From Manis javanica (lineage: Eukaryota > Chordata > Mammalia > Pholidota > Manidae), in NCBI RefSeq assembly GCF_040802235.1, contig NC_133166.1, positions 113,660,991-113,724,990 of the forward strand: a stretch of DNA of 64,000 nt. The letters run 5' to 3'. The notes under the pieces are model-generated. The model did not search any database and was not told where the DNA came from. It saw nothing but the letters and a program-made list of their open reading frames with translations. A program made the translations under genes and the position numbers. Within the stretch, counting starts at the first letter, position 1. Each line of letters begins with the position of its first letter. This document shows positions 32,430 through 45,112 of this stretch, piece by piece.

Positions 32430-33660
32430 TGCTCTGTTGATTATTTTTACAAAGATGCAAAGACAATTCAGGGGAGGAATGACAACGTTTCAATAAATGG
32501 TGCTGGAGCAATTAGAGCACCGTCGGCAGAAGATGGGAGAAAATGTTTAGGATCTAGAGTTAGGGAAAGAGTTCTGAGGCTTGACACTGAAAGCAGGACC
32601 CATATATGGAGAAAACTGATAAATTGGACCTCTGTAAAATGCCCTAGTAAGAAGATAAAGAGACTAGTTTAGAGTGGGAGGAAAATATTTGTAAACCACA
32701 TACCCAGTGAGAGACTAGTATCTAGAATATATAAAGAACTCTTCAAATTCAACTATCAAAAAACCCCAAGCAATTCTATTTGAAAGTGGGTAGAAGAAAT
32801 GAAGAGATTTTAGTGAAGATGATACACAGATAGAAATTAAGCAAATGAAAAGACATTCAATTTTATTAGCCACTCAGGAAATGCAAATGAGAACCACAAT
32901 GAGACAGCACTACATACTTACCAGAATGGCTAAAAGATAGTGTTGGCAGGGATTTGAAGAAACTGGATCACTCCTATAGGGCCAGTGGGGATGGAAATCG
33001 GCATAGTCACTGGAAACCAGCTTGGTGGGTTCTTATAAAACTAAACATGCAAATTACCATACAACCTGGCAATTTCAATATCTTGGACATTTATCCCAAA
33101 GAAATGGAAGTCAGTGGTCACACACATAAAACCCTGTGCATGGATGTTTATATATTCATAACAGCCCCGAGGTGGAAATCCCAGATATCCATCAGTGGTG
33201 AGTGGTTAAATGAACTGTGGTTCACTGAGTAACTGCAACAAAAAAGGATACATTGAACAGCAAAGATACTGATACACAGAACAGCCTGGATGAATCTAGA
33301 GAGTTGTGCTGAGTGAGAAAAAAAAAGAATCCCAAAGGTTACATACTGTTTGATTCCATTTATATAATGTTGTTGACATTACCAAATTATAGAAATGGAG
33401 AACAGCTTAGTGGTTGCCAGAGATTAAGGACGGGAGAGGGCAGGTGTGGGGAGGGAAGTAGGTGTGGCTGTAAAGGGGTGACACAAGGGATCCTTGGGTG
33501 ATAGACCGCTGAGTGTCTTGACTGTAGTGATGGATACATGTATCTACACAGGTGATAAAATTGCATAGATCACACATACATGCACACACACACGCACACA
33601 GGAGTCCAACTAAAACGGGAGGAATATGAACGAGGCTGATAGATTGTGCCAATGTGAACA
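32430..33660 (+). repeat. Old L1 3' half, sense
   Basis: ORF2 C-terminal region (AAATGCAAATGAGAACCACA, ATACAACCTGGCAATTTC) and 3' UTR (AGTGGTTGCCAGAGATTAAG). Decayed L1M type. No complete frame. Confidence 0.8.
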
Positions 33661-33779
33661 TCCTGGGTGTGATATTGTAATTCATTTTTACAAGACAAGA
33701 GGTTGACTTGTCCCAAAGGAAAGAGTTTAGGTAAAAAAATGAAATAGACTTCCATGCCCTAGTTAGAAGACAGGATGTG

Positions 33780-34590
33780 TCTGTCAAAATTACAAAAAAA
33801 CATTAAATTGTATTCTTTTTACAAGAAACACATTTAAAGCATAAGGATATAGAAAGTTTGAAAATGAAAAGATGGAAAAGATATGCCAGAGGGCACTAAC
33901 TAAAAGAAAGCTCGTGCATCACATTAATATCAGGCTGGCAATACTTTATTGCAAAAAAACACACAAAAAACAAATAACAAATAAAACAGTTAAAAATATG
34001 GAGGGAATTTTGTTCATGGGAAAAGCTTCTGTATTAATCAGAAAGTTGTAAAAATTCTAAATTTGTATGCATCTAATAACATGGCCTCAAAACTACATAA
34101 AGCAAAACATGATAGAATTACAATGAGAAATAAACTAAACTGTGATAGTGTGTGTGTGTCTATTTGCCAATATTGTTTCATTTATATTTTCTCCCAGTCC
34201 ATTGTGGGATATTTTAACACACTTCTCTCAGTAACTGATAGAACAGACAGAGAAAACAATCAGAATACAGAACAGTTAAACAGCTGCAGAATACACTTGC
34301 TTTTCAAGCACACGTGGAACATCCACAAAATCGATCCTACAGTGGGCCAGAAAAGTCAACACATTTCGGTGGATGGAAATCGTAGGGTATGTTTTGTACA
34401 CAATAAAGTGAGCTGGGGTCCAATTCTAAACAGAGAACTGCTTCAGGAGCGTCTGCAGAGCCTTCACACCGTTTTCAGAATCACCGAACCACAAGTGCTA
34501 AGGAAATTCATTACTTCACTGAAAGTAAGCCCTCACACAGAGGAAAATCTTCCTCAACTGTTTTTTTTTCTAATTTTAAGGATTTAATGT
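33780..34590 (+). repeat. Old L1 ORF2 middle fragment, sense
   Basis: Phrases such as TCTAATAACATGGCCTCAAA and TGATAGAACAGACAGAGAAA correspond to L1 ORF2. The best open frame is 174 residues (34063-34587) and is a degenerate L1 translation, not a host gene. Confidence 0.7.
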
Positions 34591-35156
34591 TTTTAAATTT
34601 TTGTTGTTGAGGCATCCTGCGTGTACTGTAAGGTGCACTGCTCGTGAGTGGCTTCGCGGTGAGCTTTCATGTGTGTGCACGCCTGGGCAGCCACCACCAG
34701 ATCATATGGGACATCTGCAGCGCCCCAGAGGGGTCCGCGGGCTCTCTTTCAGTTAACACCCTCAGAGGGACACACTGTTCAGGTTTCTAACACCATAAAT
34801 GAGTACCACATGTGTTTTTGAATTTCATATAAATAGAGTTCTATACTATGTTCTTTTGCATGGCTTCTTTCCCTTGGCGCAGTATCTGTGGGATTCACCC
34901 TTGAGTGTGGCACTGTCCCACTGGGTGACCACACAGCTGATTTTTCCCCTTCCCCCTTGATTGATACCTGGGTCGTTTCCAGTTTGGGGCTCTTATGAAA
35001 AAGAATCGGCTCATGCGATCGTGGAAGCTTGGTAAATCCCAAATCTGCAGGTCAGCTGGCAGGCTGGAGACCCAAGGAAGATTTGATGCTGCGGGTGAGT
35101 CTGATGGCAGTTTCCTGGCAGAATTCCCTCTTCCTGGGGAGGGGTCGGTGCTTTTT

Positions 35157-35462
35157 CTTTTTTTTTTATTAAAAAAAAATTGTTTTTTTTGGTATCATTA
35201 ATCTACAATTACATGAAGAAGATTATGTTTACTAGGCTCCCCCCTTCACCAAGTCCCCCCCACATACCCCTTCACAGTCACTGTCCATCAGCGTAGTAAG
35301 ATGCTGTAGAATCACTACTTGTCTTCTCTGTGTTGTAGAGCCCGCCCCGCACCCCCCCACACATTATACATGCTAGTCGTAAGGCCCCCTTTCTTTTTCC
35401 CCCCGTTATCCCTCCCTTCCCACCCATCCTCCCCAGTCTCTTTTCCTTTGGTAACTGTTAGA
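35157..35462 (-). mobile_element. Very short 5'-truncated L1 3' end with target duplication
   Basis: The young L1 3' UTR (GGTATCATTAATCTACAATT, then TTTACTAGGCTCCCCCCTTC), about 300 bp, is flanked by GGTCGGTGCTTTTT at 35143-35156 and 35463-35476. It has the same 3' UTR type as the insertions at 13669 and 28438. Confidence 0.88.
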
Positions 35463-35476
35463 GGTCGGTGCTTTTT

Positions 35477-37399
35477 TAAGGCCTCGGAGGGATTGGATGA
35501 GGCCCTCCTGTAACATGCAGGGTACTGGGCTTACCTCACAGTCTACTAAACATTAAAAGTCTCATCTAAAAAACTACGTTCACAGAAACATCTAGAATAA
35601 TGTTTGACCATACGTCTGGATACTGCGGCCTACGCAAGCTGACACTAAAATTAACCATTGTCAGTACATACCTGGGAACGGAGCTTTAACAGACACCGCA
35701 GACAGAGTCTCAAGGTGGCGGGGCCTTTTCACACTCCCACAAACAGTGCCTGAGCGTGGCTGCCACATCCCTGTGAACTAACTTTTGGAATTGTCGGTGC
35801 TTTCCGTTTTTCTGATGGGTGTGTAGTGGTGATCCAATACGTGAGGTGGTTTTAATTTGCATTTCCCTGATGACTAATGATGCCGAGAAACTTTGCGTAC
35901 ATTTAACGCTTGTGTAATATTGCCACACAAACTACTGAAAGTTGTCGGGCCGGCCAATCCGGAGAGATGACCCTGTGCGCTGGGTGAGACATCAGCGGGG
36001 GAAAGGGGTCTTGACTGATTGGCACCATGAGCAGGTGGAGCAGGACAAGCAAAGGGTAGTTGAATGAGGCGGAAGTACACACTCAGGGGGGAGCGCGGCC
36101 ATGTGCCAGAGACGGGTGGCGCGGACGGGTTTGGTGGGCGGTCTTATGGCTGGTGTTTACGCAGGGCATGGAATACTCACCTGGACAGGTGAGGCCCTCT
36201 CGGAGTAAGGAGGGGATTTCTGGGAAATAGGCTGACATCCCCTTTTTGTCCTTAGATGGTCTGCCTAGGAACTGTGTGGCCCAAGGGGTGTCGTTTTCAG
36301 TATGCTAATAGCGTGTACTTTCAGGGGAAGTTTGGGCAGGTCTGGTATCTATACCCTCCCTCCCCAGAGAGCAGTTTACATGGAATGTTTAGAATATATA
36401 CAAGAATCTAACCGAATGTAAATACTTACCAAAGTCCCCACCCTCCTCCCTGCTCAGCCTGCCTATCGACCTGCTATAACCTTAAGACAGCAAATGTTTT
36501 TTCTTTACATTGAGAATTGGGCTGGCTGTGAAATATGGGCACAGGTGTGCTAGTAATTTGCTTCTCCTTCAAACCAGTCTTTAAATATTTGTTGAAAATA
36601 TACTTAGTTTGACTGCATAGAAGCTGGTTTAATTTTTGTAACTTGCTTACTGAAACAGATTCACTTTTAGTATCTGAAAAAAAAATCCCCAACCTTTTCC
36701 TACTTCCTTATAGTTTTCATTCTTGCTTCAGGTTGTGTATTAATTAGATAAAAGTTCAACTGAGGTCACAAAACCTGCAGAGCCAAGCTAGGTTTCTCTC
36801 GCCCAACTGGAAGTCCAGCGCCATGTGCATGGGGCTGGTGTCCGTACTCCGTGGCGTGGGGGGTCCGTGGCGTGGGGGTGCCGAGGCTCCTGGCTCCCTC
36901 TGTCACACTAAGGGCGTTGCCCCTGTCTCCTCCCATTTCCGGCCAGGGAACCAGTGGGGACGCCTATGCTAGCCTTTCGTGTAGATGATACAATAAGTCA
37001 CTTGTTGCCAATACACAGCATGGCCTCATACAGTATTCGGTTTATAATTTCTGACTTTCTGAATTTCTGACTAAAAGTCACAATGACTTTTAGTGAATAG
37101 GCCTTGCAAATGTGCTCGGGAAAGAGAGGCCAAGGTTATCAAGGTCTTCTTTCTCCCTCCTGACTCCTTCAGTGGGGCAGGGCCAATCCTGTTTCACCAG
37201 CTGTTTAAGGAACCACGGAGGGGGCAGGCAGTACACGGGCACTTTATAACTGGTTTATTCCAGTTGTGTTTTATGGACTGGTGTCTGGGGAAGCCGCTGC
37301 TCTTTTCTGCCTAAATTCTGCTCTGACTCTGGGTGACTTGCTATAAGATCAGTGGCACAGGTGGCCCCACACTCTGACAGAGCACCTCGTAGAGTCAGC
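35477..37399. other. Gene-free interval
   Basis: Unique-looking and repeat-like sequence. A short L1-like piece is possible near 35760-35900 (TTTGCATTTCCCTGATGACTAA, antisense L1). No exon, promoter island or RNA gene was recognised. Short open frames do not exceed 75 residues. Confidence 0.4.
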
Positions 37400-40022
37400 T
37401 GTTAGAACACAAACTCAATAGCATACACTTGAAGATCTTACTGGCTTTATTAAGAGTCATGAATCCGGCAGCATCCCACCCGGCAGGCTGAGAGATGCCC
37501 TGAGGAGCTGTGTAGAAGGGAAGGTTTTTATAGGAAGGTGGTAGAGCAAGAAGTTATTAACAAAAGAACAGAAAGGATTGTTTCAGGCCAGGTTCCTTTC
37601 CTTTAGAAGGAAGAGCAGGGAACAGATTTTCCCATTTTCTTTGAGGAGGGTCTGTGTGACAGATGACCTCACTGGTGCTGACCAGAAAATTCCTGACTCA
37701 TAGATACAAGGTCACATTCCTGGAATAGGTTGAAACTGTAATTAAGTCTTGGTTTGTGGTTGTGGGGGGAGGGCAAATGACTCCATTTTGGGCTTGTTGT
37801 CTCTTTAACAGTTTCCCCCTTCTGATCAGACTCAGCCTACCTGAGAGGTGTGATCAAAATTTAAGGCCTTAGCACCACTCTCAGGTGCCACTATGTAGTT
37901 CTCATGGTCTTTTTCTAGTCCTCTGTGTGCCATTCGTGGGTCATGGTGTTTTTGCTTAATCCCAACTGGTTCACCATCCTTAGGCTAGTCATTGTCCTCA
38001 ATTCTCCTTTGAAGTTCCAGTCTCATTTCCTGTCTCAGGGAAATCATCTGCTGGTAGGTAGTGGCTGCATTTAAACATGCATTTAAAGCTCCTGAGAGGA
38101 TGCAGTGCAGCAGAGAGATCATAAGCAGATAACTCCTCACGTTTGGCATGTACCGTGGAGCCATATTTCCCAAGATCCAAACCAATCAAAACAAAATGAG
38201 TCCCTCCTTCCAGCCAAATGGCTTGTTCAGTGATCTTACGTAACTGGGTTTCAACTTCCCACAATCATTGATCCAGGTACAGCAGGTGGTTTTGACTATA
38301 GCATGGACACCTCCTGCTTAGCAAGGGTGTATATAGTAATATAATCAAGGGCTAGCCTATCATGGACAACTTTGGCCAGAAAGGCAAAGGCTCTTTGCTG
38401 GGTAGCTAACATCTTAAGAACATTATGTTATTCTGCAATAACTTCAAGAATGAAGGAGGAGTTCCTGATCACAGCCTCACTGACAAGTAGGGACCTGCCA
38501 AAGGGTGAGTCCTGAATCATGAAAGCCTCCTGGTAGGTCCTTTCTAACTCAGTAATGTGAATTCAGTGAGATGTCTTATTTTGCTTTTGAAAGGCTAGGG
38601 GCACAGTGAAAGGTTATCCTAAATTCCAGAGATTACCTCCCTTAGCAATGGCCAGGGAGATACAGATGAGGGTGTTATCTTTCCAGGCCAGTGCCAAAGG
38701 AAAGGAATGGAAAAGAAGGAGACAGGGTTTCATTTTTAGTTCAAGTATACAGTCTTGATCTTGGGCGGAAGCAGTCCGCCTTCATCTACTTCTCTTACTT
38801 GTCAGTTGATTTGGAGGTCCCCAGCATCGTCTAGTTTGGCAGCAGTGTAAGGGGTCAGGTGCACGTGGTAACGTCCCCTCCAACACGGCTCAAGGGCTAT
38901 CTTCTGCTAATGACGTTTCCAGAATTACCCAGTCCCCATGTTCTAGGCTGTGACCAACAGGATCCTTTGAATCGGAATCCAGGAAGTCTTCTTTCACCAA
39001 AAGACGTTAATTTTCCAGTGACTATCTCATGCTGGATGCATTTATGTTTTCAACAGGGGGAGCCGAGGACAGTCAGCAAGATCAAAGGCAAAACACCTTA
39101 GGTCAGGAAATCCAGTCATTTTTGGCAAGTTTAGAAATTTTAAGTTTGAAGATCCTATTAGTTCTCTTAGTCTTGCCTGGTGATTGAGGATGATGGGGAC
39201 AGCAATCATTTCAAGGAGTTTGCAAGGCTTTCATTAAGGCTCACATGATTCACTCAGTGCAGCCAGCGGTGACCTGAGCACTGGAGACCCTGGAAGGTGT
39301 ACCTAAGCGGGAAGCACATTCTCTAACGGTCTCTTTGCCGACATGAGGGCAGTCAGCCTTGAGACAAGGGAAGGCTTCACCCCATCTGGAAAACACACAT
39401 ACGATGACAAGAACATGTTGATTAACTATACTAAGTGGCAGGTGAATAAAGTCCGGCTGAAGGGTCCTTTGAAGCCCCCAGAAGAGGTCTGAGGCCTCTG
39501 AGAACAAAAATAGTTCTTCCCAGGATTATGGTTCTGGCAGGTCAGGCATTGCTGGTAGACGTTTTTTGCAGTTTGTGGAAGGCTCCCCACCAATGGCTAT
39601 TCATAATTTGCATCATCTTAAATGCACAATGGTGGGTGAAGGAATGCAAAACCCAAAATATGGGATTTGTCAGGGAGCTGGGAAAAAACAAGTGGCCATC
39701 TTGGATTTCCCACACCCTGGCTGGTTATTGAACTGACAGCCACTGTTTACCTATCTTAATTTCTCTGATCCAGGAGCTGAGCGTTGCCACGTTACAGGAC
39801 ATCAGGAAGGCAAAAGTCTGGCAATGAGGGGTAATTTTTTCCAGAAACAGAACAGACTTCATCCTCATATGCCACCATCTTGATAGACTGTTGGGCTACC
39901 TTTGCGTGAAAGTCAGCTAGGGTGTTGCCCTGGTCCTCAGGTTTTAGTGCTTTTAGTTGAGCCTCAGTTTTGATGACAGCAATTTCAGAAGGTAAGAGAG
40001 TAATTAATACAAGAGAAAACAT
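37400..40022 (-). mobile_element. Class I ERV relic, minus strand: 3' LTR, env and pol remains
   Basis: The LTR at 37400-37810 has TG/CA ends (TGTTAAAGAGACAACAAGCC on the minus strand) and an AATAAA signal. A polypurine tract (AGAAGGGGGAAAC) stands immediately before the LTR, as expected for the 3' end. Env transmembrane remains lie near 37985-38400, integrase-like remains at 39250-39507 and RNase-H-like remains at 39792-40022, in the order expected for a provirus read on the minus strand. No matching 5' LTR was found. It is a fossil with many breaks. It differs from the LTR family at 12282. Confidence 0.78.
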
Positions 40023-40379
40023 TATACCAAAACAAAGCAGATTTCTAGGAATCTCACATGATTACTAGAACACTTATTGTGGGTAAAATTGCAATATTTC
40101 CAGAATCTCTCGCCTGGCGTTAGCACATCTCTATATCAACAGGTGTTTCCAAGGGGTGGAGAGAAGTGGTCCATCTCCCTCTCAGTGGGTAATCAGTGGG
40201 TCAGTGAGGGTTTATCTGGACCAGAGAGGGTTGGGGGAGGATTCGCTCGCTTCTGCCGCAGCAGGAAATGGAGAGACGCTGGATGACTGCCCGTAAGCAA
40301 TAAATGATTTTTAAACTTTATTTCTCCCTTTGACGGATTTCGGTTTCAAACGTACTTTGCCCCAGGATTTCCCTTCCCC
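40023..40379 (+). mobile_element. LTR-like sequence, unidentified family
   Basis: A GC-moderate segment ending in AAGCAATAAATGATTTTTAA and CTCCCTTTGACGGATTTCGG, which looks like the R-U5 part of an LTR in the plus orientation. It abuts the minus-strand ERV relic. The start is not defined. Confidence 0.35.
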
Positions 40380-41300
40380 AGAGTTACACTTACATACCTA
40401 TACAAATACAACATAAAAGGGCTTAGACTTCTTATTTGACAATGCTTCCCATGTAATTTAACATATCAAATAAATGTAATTAGTTTAACAAATCATTTGG
40501 AATATTCATTTTTTCTGAGTAAAAAAAAGACTACATTTAGAATTGTATTTGGGAAGTTTGTTAAAAAGTAAAAAATAATTTTAAGGGTTTTAAAGCACTT
40601 GCCCCAATAAAATCACAGAACATTATGAAACTTAATACTTAATTATCTATTAGTCAGACTTACCTTTTTCAATATTAAGAAAACTCATTTTCCTAAGGAA
40701 TCAAAGACATGATACAGGCAGCAAATACAGGAAAATATTTTGGTAAAACACAGAATCTTTGGTTTTTCAGGCAGATAACTTAAAAGGTAAAGACTTTCAC
40801 AATCTGTTATCAAAAGTAGACCAAAGTCCAAAAAAAGAACTTTGTCCATTTAGCAGAAAGAAAACTAAATTCTAATTTTGTACCAGTTTACTTTTGATAC
40901 TAAAACATATCCATTCCAATCTTTGTCAGTCTTGACTATGGCATAAATTTCCTTTCTACAGATTTCTTTTCCCCAACTTTCTACAACATTCTTTTCCCTC
41001 AAAAAATGCATCTCCATTCCTCATGCTCGTCTTTTACCAAAAACATACATTTTACTTTCCTTGCATTTGGAGATTGTAACTGGGGTAGGTGGGGGGTGGA
41101 ATCCTGGGGCAAAATACCTTTGAAACCAAAATCAGTCAAAGGGAGAAATAAAGTGGGAGAAACCCGTTTATTTCTTACAAGCAGTCGTCCTACAAACTGC
41201 TTATGCTTCTGTGGAACAGCAGCTCTTAAAGGCATCAACCTGCCATTCCCTCATTTGCTGGCAAATTAATAAACTATTCCTCTCCTTTCCTCAAAACCTT
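40380..41300 (-). mobile_element. AT-rich ERV interior related to the 9.9-12.7 kb provirus
   Basis: In reverse complement, this segment aligns by eye with about 10.4-11.0 kb. Shared pieces include the CAAGTGCTTTAAAAC-like, AACTTCCCAAA and TTTATTTGATAT-like stretches and a GAAGCATTGTCAAA-like stretch, in the same order. It is a second decayed copy of the same non-coding proviral interior. No LTR of that family is attached. Confidence 0.5.
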
Positions 41301-44300
41301 GTCATTGTGTTTTGGGATTTGCCTTCAGTGATAAGGACCAGTTTTCAGTAACAAAAAGACTGACACACCCATCCACCTATGTCAGAACATTTTTCTTTCT
41401 CTCTGGGTACATTTAACTTAGGGAGAAAGCCTAAAAAAAATTCCTATCAGGCTCTGAACATCAGCTTCCAATTTGTCCAGATTTTTTTATCATACATTAT
41501 TAAATCCTCTCAAACATCTTGTTTCATCCAGGACAGAGAGTAAATATTTCTGGCAGTGTTAGACAATCTCATGGAATCAAGAGGTGCCCTCAAAGACAGT
41601 GCAGAAGATATTGCCACAGATCTGTGGTACACTCATAAAGTGGAGTTCTGGTCTTGAAAGGGGTCGTTATCAACAACTCTGAGTGAAGCATGAGTCCACC
41701 AGGTGCCCAGTGAAGTCCCAGTAACAGGCTGGTCCTTAGCAGGGCCTCTGGGGCTCTGTTCCCCATGCTCCACTGCAGGCTCCTGAACCCACCCTGGGGA
41801 GAGTCACAGGACAATTTGGGGCTCTCGAGGCCTTGAGCATGTCCCTGAGTGACTGATGTTGATTTGGGGGCTGCCACCCACCTGAGCCTCTGCCTGAGGC
41901 CCTGCCCACAGGAGGTGTTGGGAGAGCAGGAATGTACCCCACCTTCTCCTTTCCTGCCTCACTCCCTTGTTTGGCTGGAGCAAGATGTCACATGAATTAC
42001 TAAGAAAGGCATGGCAGTAACTTTTTTGAGCCCTTCATATCTACAAAGTCCCTGTCTCCCCGCTTGGCTCAGTGTGTACATTGGAGGCTGAGAACCTTCG
42101 CCCTGACCTGTCAGGCCCGGCTTTGGTCTTCCTACCCCCAGCCTTCCAGGTAGGAGGCCAAAGGCCAGCCTGAGTCCATTCTTTGGGACAGGGCCTGTTT
42201 TTCTCTTGGGAAGCTTCAGGACCTTTTTTGTATTCTTGGTGCTCTAAGACTTCTCAGCCGTGGGTATAGGTGCAAGTCCTTCCTTCTCTTAATTTTCCTG
42301 GATTGCTGAGGTCTTTCGGACTGGAGATGTGTTTCCTTTGGCTCACAAAGCGTCTCACACTATTTCTTTGATGATGTCACTTTCTCAGCTCTATTAGTTG
42401 GATGTCAGATCTCCTGGTTTCATTTTCCACGTCTCTTGTCTTCGTTCCCTTTTTTTTGTTTAATAGTTTACCTCTTTTTAAAAAAAATATTTTCCCTCTT
42501 TTTAAAATGCTATAAAATGTTTCATTATATTCCATCCCTCCAGTCGGACTTTTATTTTGGCAATCATTTCCAATGTCCAAGAACTCTTTCTTACCCTGTT
42601 TTTCAGTTTTCCTAGCTGGGGAGATTCTGTACTGCACTGCTGAGAACCTTCTGAACCAAAGGACTTACTCCCCAGTCCCTGCGTACACTGGTGGCAAACA
42701 GCCCTGGCTGCGCCGGTGCTGGAGCTGCTTTGGAAAATATTCACCTGCCCAAGGTCATACCCTCCCCTAGACAGACCACATCCTGTGACTGGTCGACAAA
42801 GGAGCATAAAGGCCCAAACGTCCCAATCGAGGACAATCCTCCAGAAGCACCCAGCCCCCATGCTTCCTGTGGGACGGCTGAGGCCCTCGCTGCTGCCCCA
42901 CTGCAGCCCGATTTCTCCCTCCACCCAATCTGGTTTCCACCCTTTTTCTCCGATAGGCGTTGTCTCCAAGAAAAGAGGCCCAAGAAAGCAGACACTGAAC
43001 GGGAGTTTGGAGCAGGATCCCTCACCAGCCAGCTGGCAGTGACGGCAGGCTGCTCAGAGAGCTCCTGGCATAAGGTAGCGGAATGATCACCACACTCACT
43101 GGGGAAGAGGGACGGGGAGGGGGATGAATGGGGTGCCAGTGGGGAGGGAAGGAATGTGCCGGCTGGCACAACAGACCAGGCATGGGAGGAATATGAAGGA
43201 AATTGTCCCTACAGGAACGGTAGAATTAGGTGTCCTTTGCTAAGCTTGATTGACACTTTGGACAAAAGGTGGCAAAGGCTGAGAGTGATGAATTGGCACG
43301 AAAAGCTAAGTGGCCTGAAGGAAGATAGCTAGGCTTCCACCTCCCGAAGCTAGTGGGCAGAGCGGGGGCCTCAATCCTACAAGAGGCGAGATCAACGAAG
43401 ATGAAGCTTCCGGCCAGTGCTGGGGTCAGGGGGCCCTACCACATGGAATGGCAACGTCTGGGCTGATACCCCCACATCCTGAGTACCCAGCTTCTCCTGT
43501 ACCCTGGAACCAGAAATGCCCCCTGTCCTCCATTAAGCGCTAATGCCCACCCACAGCCCACCTACTAGAATGCCTTCCCCCTGCAAGATAACACCTAACC
43601 CCTCAGCCTCTCCCAGCCACTGTGCAAATAACCAGGTTAAGTCACCATATGACCTGGTGGGACAGGCTGGCTGATTAGGGAGGTAGGAGACCACATTTGA
43701 AGGAGCTGAGGACCCGCCAGCATGTATGGGGGACACACCAAGGGCTGGACTCGAAGAGCATGAACCCAAAGGCAGGCAGAAGGCATCGCTGAACCGAGGA
43801 GTTTACTTGCCTGGGAGCACTCCCCAGGGACACAGGACTTAAGTTCTGTCAAGGACCCCAGGAAATGGCACAATGAAGCTGCTAGGGTGGCACTAAGTAG
43901 CCATGGCCACACTCAGTGAGACAGGAAGGCCAGGAGTGCCAAACTCAGTGGTGGAAGATGCAAGTAAAAGGCTCGGAGAAGGTGGCACCCTACAGTGGGT
44001 ACTCTGTGCAAGGCCGGAAGCCTCTCATCTCCCAAAGCAGCAAAGGATGTGCCGGTGGGGGGCCCCAGGGTCACTGGGGAGCTCAGTGCAGGGCCCCTCT
44101 GCAGGCCAGGACTGATGGGGACACTGTATAGAAAGAGCTCCTTACGGCAACCCCCAGACAGTGTAGCCAGGTGGGAGCTTAATCCCCTGAAGGAAGTGGG
44201 AGCAATTACTGTAGAAGACCAGGCAGGGCAGAGGGCAGCCGCACGCCCTGACGCAGAGGCCTCAGTGTTCCTAAGGGTAAAGCAGGCGGCTGACCGACAG

Positions 44301-44638
44301 GATTACTGCCCGGTCGGGACCATCCAAGGAAATCAAGAGCAGATGGTTAGGGGCTTTGGCAGTCAGCTCAGCAAAGTCATGACCCCTTGTCCAGTTTGCA
44401 AACTTGAACCTGTTTTCAGATCCAAACACCTTCATTACTAACACGACACCCATTTCACCTTTATGGCTCTAAAGCATTTTCAGGAACTGCAGCTAACGAC
44501 CAAATACATCTGAGAAACATATTTTGGTCATCTGAATGACCAAATATACACTTCCTTACAAATCATTGTATCATCCTGCCCTTGTGGTACAAAAGGCAGT
44601 ACACAGATACTGTGAGAATTAATTAAGGGAAACCTCAC
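41301..44638. other. Gene-free interval
   Basis: Mixed GC content, several 130-155 residue open frames on both strands around 42500-43170 and 43995-44441. None has a recognisable domain, and the frames overlap in opposite directions. Part of this may be decayed internal sequence of the LTR element that follows. I do not see a host gene. Confidence 0.4.
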
Positions 44639-45047
44639 TGACAACAGCATTGGGAGGTCCACAGGAGAAGCTCGCGTGCCCGCTCCGCGGGCATCTCAGG
44701 TGCCCCCGCGAGAGAGGGCCGCACGGCCTGGGTGCCTACCGCCCGGCAGGAAGAAGGCCGCTCCCCCCTCTGCCTCCCGCCTCAGACCCAGCCAATGAGA
44801 GACGCTCACCACTCAGCGAATGAGAAGCCACAATACGTGGGACTCCCAGTCCCCGCCAGTGGCCTGCTGGTTTGGAAACAGCCCCTCCTAACTCCGTCCC
44901 TTCCTCTGTAGAAGACTTCTTTATTCTCCAGACATGCCCGTGGTTCTGCTGTAGCTGTCCTGTCCCGGGTTGCAATTCTCTGCTACTCCTGAGTCAACAT
45001 GTTTTTGCTGATAAGATAAACTGACTGTTTTAATTTTAAGGTTAACA
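44639..45047 (+). mobile_element. Class I ERV LTR (about 409 bp)
   Basis: Bounded by TGACAACAGC and GGTTAACA. It contains a CCAATGAGAG CCAAT box and ends CTACTCCTGAG...TTTTGCTGATAAGATAAA. Its last 120 bp are clearly related to the LTR at 50029-50442. No provirus body is recognised beside it. Confidence 0.65.
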
Positions 45048-45112
45048 TTATTTGTAAAATGAACAAGCCTGACTTGGTTCCACTAAAACGTTATTTATAA
45101 AAGTAGGTGATG

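Noticed and set aside
34063-34587. 174-residue frame that might be a host gene
   Set aside because: The sequence is recognisable decayed L1 ORF2.
42500-44441. Open frames of 130-155 residues considered as novel genes
   Set aside because: Frames overlap on opposite strands, have no signal peptide or domain, and lie next to LTR sequence. Support is insufficient.
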